A DNA stretch of 5,699 bases from Bifidobacterium breve (GTDB lineage Bacteria; Bacteroidota; Bacteroidia; Cytophagales; UBA9547), in NCBI GenBank assembly GCA_943325655.2, contig CALPQG020000197.1, positions 1 to 5,699 on the forward strand, read 5' to 3'. The notes below the pieces were generated by a model. That model saw nothing but the letters and a program-made list of their open reading frames with translations, made no database searches and had not been told where the DNA came from. Of the stretch, positions 1 to 5,180 are shown piece by piece (position 1 is the first letter of the stretch; every line of letters starts with the position of its first letter). Both the position numbers and the translations under genes were made by a program.

Positions 1-1386
1 GAAGAAAAAAAAGAAAACATACAGCTATCCTTCAAAGAAATACTCAGCATTTTCAAAGAATATGGAGAACCATTGGCTGAAAACAACATAGCACAAGCAA
101 AAGAAATAGCCATAAAGCTATCTTCCAATTTTAAATTATATTCCGAAGCGACTGCAGCAAGTAATTCCATCAAAGAAAAACTAGCAGCAATCCAGACCTC
201 ACTTACTGAAGTAAGTGCATTGTCCAATAAATTGGAAAAAGACATCATTTTACAAACAGAAAAACAACAGCATCAAAGCGCTGATAACAAGCTGATAGCG
301 GCACAATTGACCAATATTGTTTCTAGTTTTGTAAAACACAACCCAATAGAAGAAGAACAAAGATTAAGAAGTGAATTGACCATACTTCAGGAAAAAACCA
401 ATCTTGCACTTAGCAGACAAGCGGCAACCATTGCCCTGATAAATGAGAAAAATCAATTTTTACAGAAACAAGTACAAACAAAAGAAAGTAATGAAATTGT
501 ATTGGAGAAAATAAGCCAAACACTTTTCCAACAATTAAAAGACAATGAATTTGAAAGCATAGAAGACTTAAAATTTGCGATCAGTTTACCCCATCACGAG
601 CAAATAAAAGCTCAAAAAGAGACCCTTGCAAAAGAGCAGCAACAATTGAAAGGTGTCTTAACGAATGCTCAGGGAAAATTTCAATCCATCATTTCAAACA
701 GATTACCCAATGAAAACCTTGATGAATTGCATGACCAATATCAATCAATCGATACGCAGCAAAATAGCATACACCAGGAAATTGGGAGTATAAGGGAACA
801 ATTGAGAAAAAATGAATTGGATGTTTCTCAAAACCAACAAAAAATAGCAGTCATAAAAGACAAAGCAGTAATTTTCCAAAAATGGCAACAGTTAAACAGT
901 TTGATTGGCTCAAAAACCGGAGACTCGTTCAAGAAATTTGCACAAGATTTTACCTTGTCGTTATTGATCCAACATGCCAATCGACATTTAAAGGTAATGT
1001 TTAACCGTTATGAATTGTACAAAGCAGAAAATTCTACGCAAATGGAATTGCAAATCAAAGACAAAAACTTCTTTGATGACATTCGAAATATCAATTCCTT
1101 ATCTGGAGGAGAAACATTTTTAGTCAGTTTGGCATTGGCATTGGGATTGTCTGATTTGGCGAGTAAGAAAACCAAAATACGATCGTTGTTTATCGATGAA
1201 GGGTTTGGAACGTTGGATCCGGAAAACCTCAACAATGCACTTGATGCCTTAGAATTATTGAGACAAACGGAAGACAGACAAATAGGAATCATTTCACACG
1301 TAGAGGAATTGAAAAAAAGGATACATACTCAGGTTCAGGTCATTAAAATATCTTCTGAATTCAGTAAAATTTTAATTATTGATTAA
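1..1386 (+). CDS. sbcC: Exonuclease subunit SbcC, C-terminal part (5' truncated by window)
   Basis: This is the large subunit of the SbcCD (Rad50/Mre11-type) complex, an SMC-like ATPase that, with the SbcD nuclease, opens hairpins and processes DNA ends. The frame is open from base 1, so the gene starts upstream; the TTG at 73 is internal to the open frame and should not be taken as the start. The 461 visible codons begin with a long Glu/Lys/Gln-rich stretch (to about base 890) typical of the returning coiled-coil arm. The C-terminal ATPase lobe follows: an IGSKTGDSFKKFAQ block near 907-948, the ABC signature LSGGE at 1099-1113, Walker B and D-loop (LFIDEGFGTLD) at 1186-1218, and the switch histidine of IISHVEEL at 1297-1299. 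Order and wording match E. coli SbcC closely. The visible part has no cysteine, so the CxxC zinc hook and the Walker A lobe must lie upstream. No convincing terminator follows the stop. Confidence 0.96.
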   Translation, partial: EEKKENIQLSFKEILSIFKEYGEPLAENNIAQAKEIAIKLSSNFKLYSEATAASNSIKEKLAAIQTSLTEVSALSNKLEKDIILQTEKQQHQSADNKLIAAQLTNIVSSFVKHNPIEEEQRLRSELTILQEKTNLALSRQAATIALINEKNQFLQKQVQTKESNEIVLEKISQTLFQQLKDNEFESIEDLKFAISLPHHEQIKAQKETLAKEQQQLKGVLTNAQGKFQSIISNRLPNENLDELHDQYQSIDTQQNSIHQEIGSIREQLRKNELDVSQNQQKIAVIKDKAVIFQKWQQLNSLIGSKTGDSFKKFAQDFTLSLLIQHANRHLKVMFNRYELYKAENSTQMELQIKDKNFFDDIRNINSLSGGETFLVSLALALGLSDLASKKTKIRSLFIDEGFGTLDPENLNNALDALELLRQTEDRQIGIISHVEELKKRIHTQVQVIKISSEFSKILIID

Positions 1387-1403
1387 ATAATACAAATAAA
1401 GTG

Positions 1404-1438
1404 TTGTGTTAAAAAATTATTTCTAAATTGAATCAATT
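1404..1438 (+). promoter_or_regulatory. Weak candidate promoter and small dyad upstream of the pspC-like gene
   Basis: The 117-base gap between sbcC and the pspC-like gene holds TTG at 1404-1406 and TAAATTG at 1424-1430, starting 20 bases apart. This loosely resembles a Bacteroidota -33/-7 pair (TTTG ... TAnnTTTG), but the -7 box is one T short. Overlapping its 3' end is a perfect dyad, AATTGA-A-TCAATT (1426-1438), of operator-like size. A start here would give a leader of about 65 bases. In such AT-rich DNA both patterns can arise by chance, and read-through from sbcC is an equally good explanation for expression. Confidence 0.2.
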
Positions 1439-1503
1439 ATTCGAAGTTACCTTCAGAATTTTTAATACATTAAGTAAAAGTAAATCAATAAATTATATTC
1501 ATC

Positions 1504-1725
1504 ATGAACCATAAACTACAATCTATTTTAGAAAATACTTTGTTTGGCGTTTGTGCTTACTGGGCAGAAGTATTTGGCATCGCAACAAGTAGTGTGCGGT
1601 TATTCTTCATATACCTGTCTTTTTTTACTTTTGGTTCGCCGGTATTTTTATACTTGGCATTTGCCTTTTTAATGAATATCAGAACCTACCTCAGAAGAAG
1701 CAAAAGTACTATTTGGGATTTTTAA
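1504..1725 (+). CDS. PspC-domain small membrane protein
   Basis: A 73-aa protein made up almost entirely of one PspC domain. Residues 14-35 (FGVCAYWAEVFGIATSSVRL) match the family pattern GVCgGlAeyfGi...lvRl. They are followed by a hydrophobic stretch at about 33-59, broken by Gly-Ser-Pro at 44-46, and a basic tail (RTYLRRSKS). In proteobacteria PspC is an inner-membrane sensor of the phage-shock response that works with PspA and PspB; here no pspA or pspB is next to it, so the function of this stand-alone version is unknown. Short PspC proteins with the same GSP break and a TIWDF-like C-terminus are, as I recall, common in Bacteroidota. It starts with ATG 117 bases after sbcC on the same strand. 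Its stop overlaps the stop of the convergent PorP-family gene by four bases. Confidence 0.85.
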   Translation: MNHKLQSILENTLFGVCAYWAEVFGIATSSVRLFFIYLSFFTFGSPVFLYLAFAFLMNIRTYLRRSKSTIWDF

Positions 1726-2585
1726 AGGGCATCTTCAATATCCCATTGAAGCATGATTTCATGCGACATCCTGCCTGAAGTTAAGTTGGTATTATAATCC
1801 AAGGCATAACCTATTTCTATTCTACCATTGACATAAATTGCCCCCATTAAAGCCACACTGTTGTTTACAGAATAGTTGGCTCCCAACCAAAAAGACTCAT
1901 GTTTACCAATTAAAGTATTGATATCAAATTTGGAGGCATTTGATTTATAATACCGCATCAAAAAATTGGGCTCTATGTACAAATCTTCGGTAAGAAAGTA
2001 TTTATAACCGCCCGAAGCTGTAATATTTAATTTATCATTACTCACATCAGGAGAAGAAATACCCGCATATAATTTTTCAGATTTATACAAAAAACCTGCA
2101 CCAATTTTAGGCAAAAAGGTTGGATTAAATTTCGAATTTGCATCACTAAATACATCGTCATTCGCCTCTCTTATCGTTAATGGATCATATCTGTCAGCAT
2201 AAATTCCTCCAGCCTTTAGACCCATGCATAATTTCCTGTCCCTTCCTACATTAAGGTGGTATGAATAATTTACTGCAAGTTCATAATTATTATAGGAATT
2301 AAAAGTTATTTTATTGAAGTTAAGTGCCAATGCAAAATTCTTATCATCAAATCGTTTATCGACAGTTAACAACACTTTATTGGCAGCAAATTTCTCACTC
2401 GCAATCCCAACATAATCTGCACGGGCAATGGTAGAAATATTGAATGCTGAAATTTGTGTACCTGCAAAAGCCGGATTTAAATAGGTTTCATTATTAAAAA
2501 ATTGAACGAAATTACCTTGAAATTGCGCCTGTGCAATAAATGAAAAACCTATAAATACAAAGGTGATAAGTAAATTTTTTTTCAT
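1722..2585 (-). CDS. PorP/SprF-family type IX secretion-associated outer-membrane protein
   Basis: A 287-aa predicted outer-membrane protein, close to the usual length of about 300 aa for the family. It begins with a signal peptide (Lys-Lys, hydrophobic core at about 5-18, AQA then Q at 20-21). Mature residues 26-43 (FVQFFNNETYLNPAFAGT) match the hallmark 'Q-[YF]-x-N...NPAYAGs' motif. Later blocks also fit: YSYHL at 107-111, a Pro-containing IGAGFLYKSEKLYAGIS region at 161-177, and a C-terminal SHEIMLQWDI strand at 274-283. Aromatic, alternating segments suggest a small beta-barrel. Family members (PorP in Porphyromonas, SprF in Flavobacterium) are needed for secretion or surface anchoring of type IX cargo, often one paralogue per adhesin. 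Here the gene follows a glycosyltransferase by 42 bases, with no adhesin or PorK/L/M/N gene in view, so its client is unknown. The gene symbol is left blank because paralogues are numerous. Confidence 0.92.
   Translation of the reverse strand: MKKNLLITFVFIGFSFIAQAQFQGNFVQFFNNETYLNPAFAGTQISAFNISTIARADYVGIASEKFAANKVLLTVDKRFDDKNFALALNFNKITFNSYNNYELAVNYSYHLNVGRDRKLCMGLKAGGIYADRYDPLTIREANDDVFSDANSKFNPTFLPKIGAGFLYKSEKLYAGISSPDVSNDKLNITASGGYKYFLTEDLYIEPNFLMRYYKSNASKFDINTLIGKHESFWLGANYSVNNSVALMGAIYVNGRIEIGYALDYNTNLTSGRMSHEIMLQWDIEDAL
1733..1764. repeat. Two adjacent small inverted repeats at the convergent gene junction
   Basis: Just inside the 3' end of the PorP-family coding region are two abutting perfect dyads: CTTCAAT/ATTGAAG (1733-1739 and 1745-1751, 5-base loop) and GCATGA/TCATGC (1751-1756 and 1759-1764, 2-base spacer); they share base 1751. 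They sit where rightward transcripts from the pspC-like gene would need to stop. Neither is followed by a T tract on either strand, so they do not make a standard intrinsic terminator. They could slow polymerase or stabilise a 3' end, or they may be a by-product of the codons used there. Confidence 0.35.
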
Positions 2586-2607
2586 TGATTTATTTGAATC
2601 TAGAGAG

Positions 2608-2638
2608 CAAGTTAAGGTTTAGAAATTTCATTTACAAA
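2608..2638 (-). promoter_or_regulatory. Candidate Bacteroidota-type promoter for the PorP-family gene
   Basis: On the minus strand TTTG (2638-2635) is followed after 20 bases by TAACTTG (2614-2608), giving a start-to-start distance of 24. This suits the -33/-7 promoters of Bacteroidota, though the -7 box lacks one T compared with TAnnTTTG. It overlaps the last codons and stop of the glycosyltransferase gene and would leave a leader of about 15-20 bases before the PorP ATG. If real, the PorP-family gene can be expressed independently of the ybaB-glycosyltransferase transcript. Confidence 0.35.
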
Positions 2639-3653
2639 ACTTTATCTCCTTGAATTTATTTTTTCTTTTTACAAAATAGCTCCAAATAAGGCTTTTATGA
2701 AGTATTCCTGTGTTTGAATCAATAATTTTCAACTTCCTACAATCTCGTCTTTTTTGTTTCCATAAAGACAGGTTTTTATAAAAGTTAAAATGAGCATTCA
2801 ACACCGCCAAAAAATCGTTGAACCCACCACCCAATAAAAATTTAATGGCAGCAATTCCATCCAACACCATTCTTACAAAAAGTGTTGTATATAATTGAGA
2901 GGAGGGTAAATTTTTATACAGCAACACCAAACCATTCCTAAAATTCAGGAAAGTTTTTCTTGGATGAGACTTGTGTAAAGTACCTCCTCCAAGGTGATAA
3001 ACGGTGCTTTCAGGACAATAATACACGTTATAACCTGCGTTTTTAATTCTCCAGCACAGGTCAATTTCTTCCATGTGGGCAAAAAAATCTTCGTCCAAAC
3101 CACCCAATTGATGATAAATATCAGCCCGAACAAACATACAAGCACCGGTTGCCCAAAATATTTCTTTGTAGTCATCGTATTGCCCTAAATCTTCTTCCAA
3201 CGTATCAAAAATTCTTCCCCTGCAAAAGGGATAACCGAAGTGGTCTATAAAACCACCAGCAGCACCGGCGTATTCAAAAGATTTTTTATCCTGGAAAGAC
3301 CTGATTTTAGGCTGACAGGCAGCAATCAAAGGATTGGAATCCATCAATGCAATTACGGGAGCAATCCAGTTTGGCGTAACCTCCACATCTGAATTCAACA
3401 ACACATAATATTCTGCTTCAATTTGATTGAGCGCTGTATTGTACCCTTTACTAAAGCCACCATTTTCCTTTGAAGCCAATACCTTTACTTCAGGGAAATT
3501 GCTTGCCAAAAAGGCTAATGAATCGTCTTTGGAGCCATTATCGGCCACTATTACTTCATAAGGTAGCGCAGTATTCTGTAAAACAGAAGGCAAAAATTGC
3601 CTTAACATTTCACGTCCATTATAATTTAAAATAACTACGGCTGCCTTTAGCAT
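2628..3653 (-). CDS. Family 2 glycosyltransferase (GT-A fold)
   Basis: A 341-aa inverting glycosyltransferase of the GT2 rhamnosyl/WcaA-like type, expected to act at the cytoplasmic face of the inner membrane and add a sugar from a nucleotide-sugar donor to a polysaccharide or lipid-linked glycan. Motifs appear in order: ILNYNG at 8-13, ADNGSKDDS at 37-45 and ENGGFSKGYN at 63-72 (nucleotide binding), LLNSDVE at 85-91 (the DxD equivalent; D89 is the likely metal ligand), an acceptor-side block ATGACMFVR at 168-176, GGLDEDFFAHMEEIDLCWR at 184-202 carrying the putative catalytic acid of the ED/EE-D motif, and H220. Residues 255-290 are hydrophobic and may associate with the membrane; the tail is strongly basic (KRKNKFKEIK). 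The ATG shares one base with the ybaB stop (TAATG), indicating translational coupling. Donor and acceptor cannot be read from sequence, and no polysaccharide cluster is visible around it. Confidence 0.93.
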   Translation of the reverse strand: MLKAAVVILNYNGREMLRQFLPSVLQNTALPYEVIVADNGSKDDSLAFLASNFPEVKVLASKENGGFSKGYNTALNQIEAEYYVLLNSDVEVTPNWIAPVIALMDSNPLIAACQPKIRSFQDKKSFEYAGAAGGFIDHFGYPFCRGRIFDTLEEDLGQYDDYKEIFWATGACMFVRADIYHQLGGLDEDFFAHMEEIDLCWRIKNAGYNVYYCPESTVYHLGGGTLHKSHPRKTFLNFRNGLVLLYKNLPSSQLYTTLFVRMVLDGIAAIKFLLGGGFNDFLAVLNAHFNFYKNLSLWKQKRRDCRKLKIIDSNTGILHKSLIWSYFVKRKNKFKEIKFCK

Positions 3654-3988
3654 TATAATAATCCATTAAATAAATCCAGCCCTGGAATATTTGGCAATAC
3701 CCCTTCTGTTGCTTTTTTCAACGCTTGTTTCACCAATTCATCTACTTCAGACAAGGCTTTGTTGGTTGCAGCGGTAATCAAATCAATCACTACCTGGTTA
3801 TCTTCTTTTGAAAACAAGTCTTTGTCTACTTCAATTTTCAAAACTTGTTTTACACCATTAACAGTAACTTTAATCATTCCTGCACCAGCTTCAGCGGTGT
3901 GTGTAATGTGTACCAAATCTTGTTTGGCTTGTATCAATCGGGCTTGAAAGTCTTTGACCTTACCCATTATATCGAACATGTTGAACAT
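3653..3988 (-). CDS. ybaB: YbaB/EbfC-family nucleoid-associated protein
   Basis: A small DNA-binding protein of the YbaB/EbfC family, which forms dimers and binds DNA as a nucleoid-associated factor. Counting from the ATG at 3988-3986 it has 111 aa, in line with the usual 100-115. The start MFNMFDIMGK leads into an amphipathic N-terminal helix (about 8-28), then the core GMIKVTVNG at 37-45 and the IEVDKDLF strand and turn at 52-59. A helix around 63-95 (VVIDLITAATNKAL...) corresponds to the family's conserved 'L.aA.N.A..k' region. Translation could begin further upstream at a TTG (4042), but the added 18 residues (hydrophobic, MLCIKFNF...) have no counterpart in the family, so I reject that start; the ATG at 3979-3977 is also possible. 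In many bacteria ybaB lies between dnaX and recR. Here it instead heads a pair with a glycosyltransferase. Confidence 0.9.
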   Translation of the reverse strand: MFNMFDIMGKVKDFQARLIQAKQDLVHITHTAEAGAGMIKVTVNGVKQVLKIEVDKDLFSKEDNQVVIDLITAATNKALSEVDELVKQALKKATEGVLPNIPGLDLFNGLL

Positions 3989-4195
3989 CGCTTTGTATAT
4001 TTTAAGAGTTACAAAAATGAAATTAAATTTGATGCATAACAATTATTATAGGAATTATATAAAGTCTTCTGTACAATTGAACGCCAAATTTTACTCCTAT
4101 TTGTTTGAGTCTTGATTCAACAAATAAATGATTTTGCTTGAAAACTGATTTAAAAAGAGTGAATAAATGAATCTATTCAATAAAATAAGAGTTTC

Positions 4196-4203
4196 TATCT
4201 TTG
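4196..4203 (+). promoter_or_regulatory. Distal TAnnTTTG box (TATCTTTG) upstream of the Bax-inhibitor-1 gene
   Basis: TATCTTTG is an exact match to the Bacteroidota -7 consensus TAnnTTTG. No good TTTG lies at the -33 position; only TTC-like sequence near 4176-4178 is seen. If used, transcription would begin around 4209, right at the inverted repeat of 4208-4261, giving a structured leader of about 95 bases before the ATG at 4304. Confidence 0.4.
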
Positions 4204-4207
4204 AAAA

Positions 4208-4261
4208 ATGGGATTGAATTATTTAATTATTGTAAAAAAATGACCAATTAAATAATCCCAT
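4208..4261. repeat. Bulged inverted repeat followed by a T tract, operator or attenuator candidate
   Basis: ATGGG (4208-4212) pairs with CCCAT (4257-4261), and ATTATTTAATT (4218-4228) pairs with AATTAAATAAT (4246-4256). That gives 16 base pairs with a 5-base bulge (4213-4217) on one side and a 17-base loop containing an A7 run. Seven Ts (4268-4274) follow six bases downstream on the plus strand, and on the minus strand the structure is directly followed by five Ts. The stem is mostly A-T, so it would be a weak terminator. It could instead be a protein-binding palindrome or a leader attenuator. Confidence 0.5.
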
Positions 4262-4276
4262 ACTCCCTTTTTTTAT

Positions 4277-4284
4277 TAAATTTG
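4277..4284 (+). promoter_or_regulatory. Proximal TAnnTTTG box (TAAATTTG) upstream of the Bax-inhibitor-1 gene
   Basis: TAAATTTG is an exact match to the -7 consensus TAnnTTTG, 19 bases before the ATG at 4304. Transcription would start near 4290 and leave a very short leader of about 14 bases. No TTTG is present at the expected -33 position (around 4250-4256), where the right arm of the inverted repeat lies instead, so a protein bound to the repeat could block or replace -33 contacts. Confidence 0.45.
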
Positions 4285-4303
4285 CCCAAAATAAATTATA
4301 ACT

Positions 4304-5032
4304 ATGAGATCTTCTAATCCTATTCTAAACGAGAAAGCCTTTGATAGCTTTACTTATTTAGGTTCAGACACCATGACTGTTCAAGGTACCGTTAACAAAG
4401 CCTTGATTATGTTTGCTTTGTTATTGTCAGGCGCTGCTTTTACCTGGATGAATGTGGGTACACCCCTAGCGATGCCGCTGATGATTGGTGGTGCAATTGG
4501 TGGTTTAATTGTCGCTATTATTACTACTTTCAAAAAAGAATGGTCTCCTAAAACCGCTCCAATTTACGCAGCACTTGAAGGTTTATTTATTGGGGGTATT
4601 TCAGCATTCTTCGAAACAATGTTTCCTGGAATTGTTATCCAAGCAGTTTCTTTAACTTTTGGTGTATTTTTCATTTTGTTGTTCTGTTACAAATCAGGTT
4701 TGATTAAAGCGACAGAAAACTTCAAAATGGGTGTTGTTGCCGCTACCGGAGCAATTGGCTTGGTATATTTGGCAAGTATGGTGATGAGAATGTTTGGTTC
4801 AAGCATTCCTTTTATCCACGAAGGTGGCATGATGGGCATTGGTTTTAGTTTGGTAGTAGTCGTGGTTGCTGCACTGAACCTGATCCTAGACTTTGATTTT
4901 ATTGAAAAAGCGGCTGAACAAGGTGCTCCAAAATACATGGAATGGTTTGGTGCATTTGGCTTAATGGTAACCTTGGTATGGTTGTACCTTGAAATGTTAA
5001 GGTTACTTTCCAAATTATCTAGCAGAGATTAA
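4304..5032 (+). CDS. Bax inhibitor-1/YccA-like seven-TM membrane protein
   Basis: A 242-aa integral membrane protein of the Bax-inhibitor-1 superfamily, of the bacterial type annotated as Bax1-I/YccA-like. Seven hydrophobic segments can be read at about 32-50, 55-76, 86-107, 110-129, 140-162, 174-197 and 212-235, after a polar cytoplasmic N-terminus (MRSSNPILNEKAF). The characteristic acidic motif after TM6, LDFDFIEKAAEQGAPKYMEW (194-213), supplies D196, D198 and E201. Equivalent aspartates in bacterial BI-1 proteins such as YetJ form a pH-dependent calcium-leak switch. E. coli YccA instead modulates the FtsH protease. Which role applies here cannot be told from sequence. The gene stands alone: it has its own upstream region with two -7-like boxes and ends in a strong terminator 25 bases after the stop. 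The ATG is preceded by A-rich DNA without a Shine-Dalgarno sequence, as is usual in this phylum. Confidence 0.93.
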   Translation: MRSSNPILNEKAFDSFTYLGSDTMTVQGTVNKALIMFALLLSGAAFTWMNVGTPLAMPLMIGGAIGGLIVAIITTFKKEWSPKTAPIYAALEGLFIGGISAFFETMFPGIVIQAVSLTFGVFFILLFCYKSGLIKATENFKMGVVAATGAIGLVYLASMVMRMFGSSIPFIHEGGMMGIGFSLVVVVVAALNLILDFDFIEKAAEQGAPKYMEWFGAFGLMVTLVWLYLEMLRLLSKLSSRD

Positions 5033-5056
5033 TTGATTATTAACTATATTTATTTG

Positions 5057-5088
5057 AAAGCCTCCTGAGTATTTAGGAGGCTTTTTTT
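5057..5088 (+). terminator. Strong rho-independent terminator of the Bax-inhibitor-1 gene
   Basis: A perfect 10-bp stem, AAAGCCTCCT (5057-5066) with AGGAGGCTTT (5075-5084), encloses the 8-base loop GAGTATTT; the T run spans 5082-5088. The hairpin starts 25 bases after the stop codon at 5030-5032. On the minus strand only three Ts follow the stem, so it works mainly rightward and insulates the downstream HMG-CoA lyase gene. Confidence 0.93.
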
Positions 5089-5122
5089 ATTACTATTGAC
5101 AGTGCCAAAACTTTCTTTTTTA

Positions 5123-5153
5123 TTGGTAAAAAACCCCTGAACCTCGTATCTTG
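5123..5153 (+). promoter_or_regulatory. Candidate promoter for the HMG-CoA lyase gene
   Basis: TTGG (5123-5126) and TATCTTG (5147-5153) begin 24 bases apart, a spacing suited to a Bacteroidota -33/-7 pair, but the -7 box is one T short of TAnnTTTG. The site lies between the terminator at 5057-5088 and the ATG at 5181. A promoter is needed in this interval because the upstream transcript ends at the terminator. The predicted leader is about 20-25 bases and contains a two-codon ATG-CCC-TGA at 5169-5177, in frame with the gene and just ahead of its start. Confidence 0.35.
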
Positions 5154-5180
5154 CTATAAGTTACACCAATGCCCTGACCT

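Larger units (their letters stand above)
3989..4303. other. Divergent intergenic region between ybaB and the Bax-inhibitor-1 gene
   Basis: About 315 very AT-rich bases with no credible gene. The ybaB-proximal half (3989-4195) holds no clear TAnnTTTG box on the minus strand. The nearest candidate is TAAAATTTG (4095-4087), with one spacer base too many, so the ybaB promoter is not identified. An imperfect dyad lies at 4105-4120 (TTGAGTC, TT, GATTCAA, one mismatch). The Bax-inhibitor-proximal half holds two exact -7-like boxes, an inverted repeat and a T tract, which are listed separately. Confidence 0.6.

Noticed and set aside
73..75. TTG as the start of the first reading frame
   Set aside because: The frame is open back to base 1 with coiled-coil-like sequence, and a 437-aa protein would lack the N-terminal ATPase lobe that every SbcC needs. 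This is the tail of a gene that begins upstream.
1008..1292. Minus-strand frame of 94 codons inside sbcC
   Set aside because: It is antisense to the conserved ATPase lobe, with no family resemblance. The long open stretch follows from codon bias of the sense gene.
2945..3188. Overlapping small frames on both strands inside the glycosyltransferase gene
   Set aside because: They lie wholly inside a well-supported gene and show no recognisable domain; they are shadows of it.
3989..4042. TTG-initiated 18-residue extension of YbaB
   Set aside because: The extension has no counterpart in YbaB/EbfC proteins. The ATG at 3988-3986 gives the family length and the expected MF...MGK start.
4017..4115. 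Plus-strand 32-codon ORF (MKLNLMHNNYY...) in the ybaB upstream region
   Set aside because: It is Asn/Tyr/Lys-rich as expected of random AT-rich DNA, has no promoter-like box or ribosome site ahead, and no recognisable pattern.
4687..5013. Minus-strand frame of 108 codons inside the Bax-inhibitor-1 gene
   Set aside because: It mirrors a conserved membrane protein and has a low-complexity Thr/Pro-rich translation without domain features.
5096..5101. TTGACA, identical to the E. coli -35 box, after the terminator
   Set aside because: No -10 sequence sits at 16-18 bases, and Bacteroidota primary sigma factors use TTTG/TAnnTTTG instead.
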